DNA from: an uncultured Victivallales bacterium | Lineage (GTDB): Bacteria > Verrucomicrobiota > Lentisphaeria > Oligosphaerales > JAFGRS01 | Direction of reading: 5' to 3' | DNA length: 12,665 nucleotides | Assembly (NCBI GenBank): GCA_903834675.1 | Contig: CAILKC010000567.1 | Span: 1-12,665 of the forward strand | In this document: positions 7,589 through 12,665 of the stretch, piece by piece | How the letters are laid out: the number at the start of each line of letters is the position of its first letter | Position numbering within the stretch: the first letter of the stretch is position 1 | Program-made: the position numbers and the translations under genes | Notes under the pieces: model-generated | Databases searched by the model: none | What the model was told of the DNA's origin: nothing | The model's input: only the letters and a program-made list of their open reading frames with translations

Positions 7589-7992
7589 TACTGACTCTTG
7601 CGCGTTCTCGTACCGTAGACGAAAGCGGCGATGATCGCGGCTAGGCCCGTGCCGCCAAGGATCGTTCCTGAAACAGGATGTCCCTGCCAGGTAACGATGG
7701 TCGAACACGCCAAACTCGACATGCCGATCAGGAAAGCTGAGACAAGGCCAAGCAGGCTGTCTCGGCACTGCGAACGAATGGATCTGAGTTCGATTTCCCG
7801 ACGGTTGGCGGCCTGTTGTTCGGCCATGCGCAGGATGCGCTCGGCGGCGTCGGGAACCGCCTGGTTGTAGCGCACCAGCACTTCAGGCGGCGGTAAGGGA
7901 CCGTTATAGATGGCGATTCCCTCATGCCGGACCTGGACGCTCGGCACCTGAGCCGCCGACCCGACTCGGTCAGCGATTGGCCGTCTGCTCAC
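7588..7992 (-). CDS. DUF2335 family small membrane protein
   Basis: The protein matches the DUF2335 pattern: a YNGPLPPPEVLVRYNQAVPDAAERIL motif (about residues 29-54), a charged helical/coiled-coil stretch with AEQQAANRREIE (57-75), then two membrane segments at about 79-100 and 109-127, the latter GTILGGTGLAAIIAAFVYG, and a short basic tail. Length (134 aa) is normal for the family, whose function is unknown; the helical part is probably cytoplasmic with a hairpin in the inner membrane. The start is uncertain. I chose GTG at 7992, which overlaps the end of the upstream gene by 23 bases and suggests translational coupling; GTG 7947 is the alternative. It is the last gene of a four-gene minus-strand run. 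Confidence 0.82.
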   Translation of the reverse strand: MSRRPIADRVGSAAQVPSVQVRHEGIAIYNGPLPPPEVLVRYNQAVPDAAERILRMAEQQAANRREIELRSIRSQCRDSLLGLVSAFLIGMSSLACSTIVTWQGHPVSGTILGGTGLAAIIAAFVYGTRTRKSQ

Positions 7993-8185
7993 GGAGCCCC
8001 GCCTCTCTGGCAACCGTTTCCATGGAGCTACGCAGATCCTCGCCGACACGTTCCCAGTCAGACCGTATAGCCTCAGCGTCCGTTTGCCACGGGTCTCTTG
8101 CCGGCTGCGGACGAGGCGAGAACGCGCCGGTAATGTCCAGCGCTTTGCCCATGCCGCAGATGAAGGCTCTGAAATGCTCGCCCAT
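7970..8185 (-). CDS. Small hypothetical protein upstream of DUF2335 gene, 71 aa
   Basis: ATG 8185 (MGEHFRAFICGMGKALDITGAFSPRPQPARDPW...) has AAGGA 8 bases upstream, so I prefer it to the longer frame starting near 8239. The first 20 residues are a short amphipathic helix. A proline-rich linker follows, then a charged helix (TDAEAIRSDWERVGEDLRSSMETVAREAG) that could pair with the coiled-coil part of DUF2335. There is no membrane segment and no known motif. Its 3' end overlaps the DUF2335 start by 23 bases, so the two are probably co-translated and may work together. Function unknown. Confidence 0.6.
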   Translation of the reverse strand: MGEHFRAFICGMGKALDITGAFSPRPQPARDPWQTDAEAIRSDWERVGEDLRSSMETVAREAGLREQTANR

Positions 8186-8253
8186 GGCCAGGTTCCTTAT
8201 CGACAGCGCTACTGTAGCGGCGGAGCCAGCGGGAGTCAATCACAAGCGCCCGG

Positions 8254-8496
8254 TCAGCGTTCGGGGTCCGTCTCGAAGGTGATACGCCAGGGCGCTTCCT
8301 CGCCACGGTGGAGCCGGCGCAGGATGGCGATCAGTTCATCGATCGTGGTGCGGTCCAGTGGCGCCTCGGGGGAGAGGCACGCTTCCGGCGTCGTGTGCCG
8401 CCCCACCGGCAGGGAGAACGAGGCGCCGCACTTGGCACAGGCCAGCGTGATGGCCTTCTCCTCGCATAAGTCGGTAACCTGGACAGTCTTGGTCAT
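8254..8496 (-). CDS. Small hypothetical protein with a single CxxC, 80 aa
   Basis: Starts at ATG 8496 (MTKTVQVTDLCEEKAITLACAKCGASFSLPVGRH...) and ends at TGA 8254-8256. LACAKCGASF at about 18-27 looks like half of a zinc ribbon. A second CxxC is absent; C11 and C40 could complete a site, or binding could need a partner. The C-terminal half (TTIDELIAILRRLHRGEEAPWRITFETDPE) looks like a helix plus a strand. The ribosome-binding site is weak. It sits 24 bases after the preceding gene and 68 before the next, consistent with one transcript. I do not recognise the family. Confidence 0.55.
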   Translation of the reverse strand: MTKTVQVTDLCEEKAITLACAKCGASFSLPVGRHTTPEACLSPEAPLDRTTIDELIAILRRLHRGEEAPWRITFETDPER

Positions 8497-8506
8497 GGGT
8501 CTTGCA

Positions 8507-8521
8507 GACGGCGGGCAGGGT
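8507..8521 (-). repeat. 15-bp repeat just after a stop codon, copy 2
   Basis: Exact copy of 7574-7588. It fills most of the 24-bp gap between the 65-aa gene and the CxxC gene, so it could be a translation-coupling element or a trace of gene duplication or shuffling in the cassette. Confidence 0.8.
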
Positions 8522-8718
8522 CAGACGGGAGCGGGCGGGGTGGCGGAGTCCGCAGGATTCTGGCCATACTTGGCCAGCAGGTCGGCGCAGGGGTCGTTTT
8601 CAAACAAACGTCGCAGATAGCCGATGCGTTCCCAATAGTCTTCTACCCTGGACAGCGCAGCGGCCGCAGCCTCGGTGAAGTTGTCTGGCAGATCCCAGTA
8701 CTCTTTCACTGCCGCCAT
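8521..8718 (-). CDS. Small hypothetical protein, 65 aa
   Basis: From ATG 8718: MAAVKEYWDLPDNFTEAAAAALSRVEDYWERIGYLRRLFENDPCADLLAKYGQ..., a mostly helical acidic protein with three tryptophan/tyrosine-rich turns and a short Pro/Ala tail. A TTG at 8778 would extend it by 20 basic residues, but those overlap a different open frame and look less protein-like. No good Shine-Dalgarno sequence is present (AGGA is only two bases from ATG), so its translation may depend on an upstream gene ending at 8706 inside it. No family recognised. Confidence 0.5.
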   Translation of the reverse strand: MAAVKEYWDLPDNFTEAAAAALSRVEDYWERIGYLRRLFENDPCADLLAKYGQNPADSATPPAPV

Positions 8719-8900
8719 GTCCTGAATCTGTACGCGATGCCGATGCTTGAACACACCTCGCCGACGATCTTGCTGCAACTACGGTAATCGCCTCTCTTGG
8801 CTGCGTCAAGCAGAACACTCCTTGACCTCGACAATGCCAGCCGCAGCGGTTCCACCTGCCGCAGCGAGAATACGCCTCCCTGCGCTGGAAAGATGGCATA
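8706..8900 (-). pseudogene. Possible 3' end of a truncated gene heading the small-gene cassette
   Basis: A minus frame ending in TGA at 8706-8708 reads ...AIFPAQGGVFSLRQVEPLRLALSRSRSVLLDAAKRGDYRSCSKIVGEVCSSIGIAYRFRTWRQ, which has natural-looking composition. The only start inside it is GTG 8855, giving 49 residues; upstream the frame runs into the transposase fragment near 8900. It overlaps the start of the next gene by 13 bases, as co-transcribed genes often do. I read it as the tail of a gene whose 5' part was lost at the transposase junction. It could also be a chance open frame; no family recognised. Confidence 0.33.
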
Positions 8901-9028
8901 CGTTGCCCGTTCAGCCTGGACCGCATCCTCAAATGGAACCCGGACGGCAAGGTGGTCTACCGTGCGGAAAAGGCCCCATGCCGGTCATTCCCCGTCCCAG
9001 GCGACAGGCGGCTCCGGCAGGGCGTCAA
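8900..9028 (+). pseudogene. IS91-family transposase, internal fragment
   Basis: The plus frame reads RCPFSLDRILKWNPDGKVVYRAEKAPCRSFPVPGDRRLRQGV and then stops resembling a transposase. Positions 8926-9028 duplicate 6531-6633. This copy extends further 5' in the protein (RCPFSLDRI, a motif normally just before this point) but lacks everything after RLRQGV, where it abuts a DUF4143 tail. The 5' limit is approximate. It is far too short to be functional. Confidence 0.75.
8926..9028 (+). repeat. 103-bp direct repeat, copy 2
   Basis: Pairs with 6531-6633 (3 mismatches by eye). Copy 1 lacks transposase sequence 5' of the repeat while this copy lacks it 3' of the repeat. Confidence 0.95.
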
Positions 9029-9414
9029 TTGGCGTGTACCGTGCGGCGCGGCCACGCGGACCGCTTGACGACCCCGCTCAGAGCGAGGGCGCAGCCATCG
9101 AGACTCTGGTCTTCCAAGAGCTCAGGGCCACGAATCAGAACCTTGGGCTCGGTTACGAACTGCACCACTGGCGCACGGCGGGCGGCATGGAGGTGGATTT
9201 CGTTCTCCACGGCAGCCGGGGCATCGTCGCCGTCGAGGTGAAACGCAAACAGCGCCTTACGGGCCATGACCTGCGCGGGCTGCGCGCCTTCCTCGCCGAC
9301 TACCCGATGGGCAAGGCCTACGTCCTGTACGGCGGCGACCACCCGCTCCACGTGGACGCGATCACGGTCTGGCCCCTCGCCGACGCCTTGCGTCAGCTCC
9401 CGGATCTGCTCTGA
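9029..9414 (+). pseudogene. DUF4143-domain tail of an AAA ATPase, 5'-truncated
   Basis: The frame IGVYRAARPRGPLDDP...EGAAIETLVFQELRATNQNLG...ELHHWRTAGGMEVDFVLHGSRGIVAVEVKRKQ...LRGLRAFLADYPMGKAYVLYGGD ends at TGA 9412-9414. It is the well-preserved C-terminal ~125 residues of a DUF4143 ATPase, including the E-x-D...E-x-K nuclease-like residues (MEVDF, VEVKRK). The P-loop half is missing and is replaced exactly at 9028/9029 by the transposase fragment. It differs clearly from the ATPase at the left edge of the window, so it is a separate family member. The open frame continues upstream to a TTG at 8797, but there it reads the transposase piece out of frame, so no sensible full protein can be made. 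Confidence 0.88.
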
Positions 9415-9451
9415 GACTGGCCGCCCGCCCTACGGACCTCTTCTCGGCGAC

Positions 9452-9568
9452 GTGGAAGGGCGCCGCGGGCGGGGTCTCCTGCTTAGCCAGGCCCGGGCCT
9501 GGCCAGGCCGTCAGGACCGACTCGCCGCCGTCCTGCTCGAAGTAGGTGACCGTGATGCGGTCACGACC
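9452..9568 (-). pseudogene. PA14-domain C-terminal remnant
   Basis: The minus frame GRDRITVTYFEQDGGESVLTAWPGPGLAKQETPPAAPFH matches the end of PA14 domains: the H/D-x-I-x-V-x-YFE strand, a GG turn, W-x-GPG and an x-Q-x-x-P exit. It starts 9 bases after the stop of the glycoside hydrolase gene and is in a different frame. No start codon or rest of the domain is present. It may be the leftover of a PA14 domain once attached to this or another secreted enzyme, cut by the mosaic region to its left. Beyond about 9452 the frame runs into sequence antisense to the DUF4143 tail. Confidence 0.6.
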
Positions 9569-9576
9569 AGGTAGCC

Positions 9577-12363
9577 TCACTCCCCCAGCAACACCGCCTT
9601 GCCCCACAGCCCGCGGTTGGCAGAGTTGCGCTCGTTGCCATTCCAGACGATCTGGCGCTGGCGCCCCTGCCCGCTGGCGCCATCATCGATGGCCAGGTCG
9701 AAGCGCAGCGTCTGGCCCGGCTGGGGGCTGAAGCCGAGCTGGGCAAACGGGATCGCGGCCTCCAGAACGTAGCCCTTGCCATCGACGCGCGCGACCGCCT
9801 CGACCGTACAGGCGGAGGCCCCGGGGGTGGCGTTGACCACGTGCCAACGGCAGGCCCCCTCGGGCTTGCCTGCTCCGAGCAGAATCTGGCGGTCGGAGAA
9901 AAGCAGGATGCCGACTTTCTCCAGTTGCTCAGAGCCGATGAAGAGCTCGACCGCATCCGCGTTCCAGAGGTCAGCGCCCTTTTGCTCGTTCTGCATCGGG
10001 GTGGGATCGGTGACTTCAATCAGCAGATAGAGCGCCGTGTCGTCCCAGGCGAGGCGGAAGGCGCCCTGCAGGCCGACCTTCTCACTGCCCACAACCTGAT
10101 TCGCCTCACTCAGCGCTTCCGGCGGGAAGTTTGGCCAACCCTCGAGCCTGCCGTCGACGGGCAGCGGACTGCTGACCCGGCCCGCCTTGACGGTACGTCC
10201 GCCGCCGGCCTTGACCTGGAGCAGGGGCAGATCGCTGGCAAAGGGCGGGGTGCGGCCGAGAGCAACGTCGTAGAGGCGCCGATGCGTCTCGGCAGCCGCT
10301 TCCACCAGCTCCTTCCAGGGCCGGTCGGCAACGCTGAACAGGCCGGTGTTGCCATTCTCGCCGCCGATCTTCTGGAAGAAGCGGCCGCTGCGCGCCTGGT
10401 CGATCAGGGTGAACCACTCCTGCCCGACCACGAAGCCCAGCGCCGCGGCCTGTTCGACGTAGTGCCGGTAGGCCAGCCCGCGGTCGTGCTGCGAGGGCAC
10501 ATCCTTAGCGCCGCCGGGCAGGCCGGAGTCGGCGGGGCTGGCGTAGTGCCATTCGCTGAGCAGCCACGGGCGGTCGCCGCCCCAGCCGTGCAGGCGCTCC
10601 AGGTAGGCCTTGTCGAAGCCGTAGGTGTAATAGTTGAGGCTGAGGACGTCCAGGTAGCGGCCGGCGATCCGTACCAACTGCTCGCGGTTGGCGGTGCCCG
10701 GCTGCCAGCGGTTGCCCAACAGCAGGTGGTTGGGGTCGTGCCGACGGAAGGCGGTGACGATGACGCGGTAGTACTCCTCCAGGAAGATCCCGGTGAAGGT
10801 CTCCACGTCCGCCGCGGCGACAGCCGTGGTGACGGGCAAGCCGCGCCCGGCCAGGGCCGCAAAGTCCGCGGCATCCAGTCCCCAGGCCTGGTTGAAGGCG
10901 GCGATGGTCCCGTGCGTCTCACGCAGGAACTGCACCAGGCGCTGTTTGGCGGGGGCGGCGGCGTCCAGTCCCGGAAGCACTCGCGGGATGTCCTCGCAGG
11001 CCTGCTCGTTCTCCAGGAAGTAGCCGATCAGCAAGGGCTCCGCGGCACGCGGCGGCAACTCCTTCGCGAAAAGCTCCTCGACCGTGGCCACGGTGGCCGC
11101 GTCGAAGGGATCAAAGAAGCCGCGCAACCCCGGGATGTGCCGGCCAAGCTCCCAGGTGCCGAGCGGCAGAGTCCTGACGTAGGGGAACGAGGCGGTGCGG
11201 CAGGCCTCGGTGGCTTGCGAGAAGGCACCGGCCGAGTTGAAGCCCAGGGCCCGCACGCGCTCGATCAGACGGGCTTGCCAGTCGGCGAGAACGAACGGCG
11301 CGCCCTGCTTGCGGATCACGTTGGCGACGTAGAATGAGAAGGCCCGCGAGTGCCACCAGTCGTTGGGGTGGTAGGCGCTGCCGAACCGCGGGTCATCCAG
11401 CGGTGGCAGCCAGGCGAACTCCGCCGTCCGGCCCTCGATGTAGGTGTAATCGTCGCCGGGGTTGAAGGCGCAGATGCCGAGGTGGAAGAAGAGGTTGCCC
11501 TCCGGGTCGACCAGGTGCCAGCGCCCCGCCTGCTTGGTTACGTAGAAGAAGCCGGTCGCCTTGAGACCGAATTCCGCGCCGCTGCCGGGCAGGCCACCAA
11601 AGCGGTCCAGGGTCTGGCGCGGCAGGTGTGCGTAGTAGGCCGTGTCAGCCACGACGTCAGCCTGCAACTCCGCCTCACTGCCGACCTTGCCGGGCCAGTC
11701 CCGGGCGGCGTCCTGCCCAAAGCGGTCGAGGCGCGCGCCCGGCGCCGACACCCCAGCGGCAGCCGTAATATCACTCACCGTCACCACAAGCTCGGTCGTC
11801 CCCGCGGTTACCGGCGTCCAGGCCAGCCAGCAGAACGTCTTCCAGTTCCATTCGCGGTTGTCCTGCAGTTGCTGGTAGGTATACTCGGGCATGGCGAACG
11901 CGAGTCCGGCGCCGTTGGCTCGCAGCAGGCGAAAAACCCGCGCCTGCCCCTGGAAAAGATGCGGCTTCGCTGGCTTGGCCGCCGGAAAAGGCTGCAGCGC
12001 CGCGGCATCCATGGCCCATTGGCCGCGGTCCGCGAAATCGAAGTCGACCAGGGCCTGGAAGCGCAGCTTGGTGGCCGCGGGCAGGTTCGTCGGCAGAAAG
12101 GCGAGGCGCCCAGCGTCGCGCAGTTCAGCCGTGATCGCGACCCCGTCCGGGTAGCTCAACAACACGCGCTGACCCTCGATGCGCGCCGCGGTCGGAGCCA
12201 GTTCCTTCTCCCCCAGACGGGGATACTCGAGCGTAAAGTGCCCCACGGTACCGGCATCCACGGCAATGCCCTCAGCGCTCGCACTGAAGCTGACTGCGCC
12301 GACGGGTGTCGCCCCCAGCAAACAGCCCAACCACGCCAGCGTGCGCAGGAGTTCCCGGTTCAT
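9577..12363 (-). CDS. Secreted clan GH-A glycoside hydrolase (agarase/GH50-like) with C-terminal CBM9-like domain
   Basis: 928 residues. The ATG at 12363 follows a strong GGGAGAGG site, and a signal peptide covers about 1-23 (LLRTLAWLGCLLGATPVGA). Residues 30-240 form a beta-rich N-terminal domain. The catalytic barrel begins at GFFYVTKQAGRWHLVDPEGNLFF (271-293), the entry seen in agarase/GH50-like and related enzymes. IGYFLENEQ gives the likely acid/base E453 after N452, and PWLLSEWHYAS gives the likely nucleophile E604, the normal GH-A spacing. Residues about 732-926 are CBM9-like (VDGRLEGWPNF, AWDDTALYLLIEVTD, LWNADAVELFIG, closing WGKAVLL). Expected role: cleaving a beta-linked polysaccharide outside the cytoplasm; agarose, porphyran and other galactans are possible and specificity cannot be read. 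The beta-helix gene shares its upstream motif, suggesting a common polysaccharide programme. Confidence 0.88.
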   Translation of the reverse strand: MNRELLRTLAWLGCLLGATPVGAVSFSASAEGIAVDAGTVGHFTLEYPRLGEKELAPTAARIEGQRVLLSYPDGVAITAELRDAGRLAFLPTNLPAATKLRFQALVDFDFADRGQWAMDAAALQPFPAAKPAKPHLFQGQARVFRLLRANGAGLAFAMPEYTYQQLQDNREWNWKTFCWLAWTPVTAGTTELVVTVSDITAAAGVSAPGARLDRFGQDAARDWPGKVGSEAELQADVVADTAYYAHLPRQTLDRFGGLPGSGAEFGLKATGFFYVTKQAGRWHLVDPEGNLFFHLGICAFNPGDDYTYIEGRTAEFAWLPPLDDPRFGSAYHPNDWWHSRAFSFYVANVIRKQGAPFVLADWQARLIERVRALGFNSAGAFSQATEACRTASFPYVRTLPLGTWELGRHIPGLRGFFDPFDAATVATVEELFAKELPPRAAEPLLIGYFLENEQACEDIPRVLPGLDAAAPAKQRLVQFLRETHGTIAAFNQAWGLDAADFAALAGRGLPVTTAVAAADVETFTGIFLEEYYRVIVTAFRRHDPNHLLLGNRWQPGTANREQLVRIAGRYLDVLSLNYYTYGFDKAYLERLHGWGGDRPWLLSEWHYASPADSGLPGGAKDVPSQHDRGLAYRHYVEQAAALGFVVGQEWFTLIDQARSGRFFQKIGGENGNTGLFSVADRPWKELVEAAAETHRRLYDVALGRTPPFASDLPLLQVKAGGGRTVKAGRVSSPLPVDGRLEGWPNFPPEALSEANQVVGSEKVGLQGAFRLAWDDTALYLLIEVTDPTPMQNEQKGADLWNADAVELFIGSEQLEKVGILLFSDRQILLGAGKPEGACRWHVVNATPGASACTVEAVARVDGKGYVLEAAIPFAQLGFSPQPGQTLRFDLAIDDGASGQGRQRQIVWNGNERNSANRGLWGKAVLLGE

Positions 12364-12453
12364 TTGCCTCTCCCTGTAAGGTTGCGCGGAGGAGACCCGC
12401 CGTGCCTACGATAGCCCGCCGCAAGCGGCCTGCATACGTCGCAGCGGGCCTAT

Positions 12454-12475
12454 GGGCGCAAGTCAGCTCCGTAGG
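12454..12475 (-). promoter_or_regulatory. Upstream motif shared by the two hydrolase genes, copy 2
   Basis: Partner of 4113-4135 (20 identical positions). It lies 91-112 bases upstream of the GH-A start, in the same orientation to its gene as copy 1. The neighbouring heptamer repeat lies just upstream in both places but is inverted relative to the motif, which argues that the motif is not simply part of that repeat. Confidence 0.35.
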
Positions 12476-12484
12476 GGTTTGCTG

Positions 12485-12615
12485 GTATGAGAACCGCAGA
12501 AGGTCGAATGACCAGTGACCCATGACGAAGAGCAGAATCCCCTGCCGGGGCACCGGAGTTCTCTGGCGGTCATGTCCGGCACCAACCGGGGGCTCGGCTG
12601 AACCCTGAACCCTGT
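12485..12615 (+). repeat. Heptamer mosaic intergenic repeat, copy B
   Basis: Starts TATGAGAACCGCAGAA, continues with degenerate 7-bp units (complement of CATTCGA/CACTGGT/CATGGGT at about 12504-12527), a ~41-bp linker with a GTTCTC arm, then CATGTCCGGC...CCGGGGGCTCGGCTG and two exact AACCCTG units (12601-12614). It is the same family as 4152-4259 but in the opposite orientation in the window. The units are more decayed in the first block and cleaner in the second. Confidence 0.75.
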
Positions 12616-12665
12616 TTTCCTCATCCGCCGTCTCGCTCTCTGTCTCCTCCAGTCACCGTCTCGCC

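Larger units (their letters stand above)
12364..12665. other. Intergenic region upstream of the GH-A gene
   Basis: About 300 bp without a gene. Next to the gene is a GC-rich stretch with nested inverted repeats: GCCCGC at 12414-12419 pairs with GCGGGC at 12444-12449, and CCGC-AA-GCGG lies inside. These could form a structured leader. Then come the shared motif (12454-12475) and the heptamer repeat (12485-12615). The last 50 bases hold pyrimidine-rich sequence and nothing I can name. Confidence 0.55.

Noticed and set aside
8863..8912. LRWKDGIRCPF resembling the N-terminal zinc ribbon of IS1595 transposases.
   Set aside because: RCPFSLDRI fits the IS91-type transposase better, only one cysteine is present, and the upstream frame has a stop nearby.
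8797..9414. A 205-residue chimeric gene from TTG 8797 to 9414.
   Set aside because: It reads the transposase fragment in a non-native frame; only the DUF4143 tail is meaningful.
9841..12414. Long plus-strand open frames of 498 and 354 residues opposite the GH-A gene.
   Set aside because: They are antisense shadows of GC-rich coding sequence; the minus strand has a signal peptide, catalytic motifs and a CBM.

Overview
The window is GC-rich, with long secreted carbohydrate-active proteins, large gaps between genes and tandem heptamer repeats in the spacers. This resembles an environmental bacterium of the Planctomycetota/Verrucomicrobiota/Lentisphaerota type. That assignment is inference from style; there is no rRNA or marker gene here.

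Layout. (1) Positions 1-1116, minus: the N-terminal 372 residues of an AAA_14/DUF4143 ATPase that runs off the left edge, with a candidate sigma70-like promoter at 1165-1192. (2) Positions 1233-3983, minus: a large exported right-handed beta-helix protein, probably a polysaccharide-active enzyme, with a CBM4/9-like insert. (3) Positions 3984-4520: a divergent intergenic region carrying a heptamer-based repeat. (4) Positions 4521-6362, plus: an exported 613-residue protein I do not recognise. (5) Positions 6530-9568: a scar region. It holds a C-terminal remnant of an IS91-like transposase, a possible phage tape-measure-like fragment, a minus-strand run of four small genes ending in a DUF2335 membrane protein, an internal fragment of the same transposase family, a DUF4143 tail and a PA14-domain tail. 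(6) Positions 9577-12363, minus: an exported clan GH-A glycoside hydrolase (agarase/GH50-like) with a C-terminal CBM9-like domain. (7) Positions 12364-12665: intergenic, with a second copy of the heptamer repeat.

Functionally, the two large minus-strand secreted proteins look like polysaccharide-degradation genes. They share a short upstream motif and each has a related repeat beside its promoter region. The middle of the window is a mobile-element junction. The two transposase pieces are permuted and overlap by a 103-bp direct repeat with 3 mismatches, with the small-gene cassette between them. That arrangement could come from integration of a circular molecule by recombination in the shared segment. 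The most interesting items are this permuted scar with its cassette of unknown small genes, the heptamer mosaic repeats, and the unrecognised secreted protein. I saw no tRNA, rRNA or CRISPR array, and no complete new system that I could support.
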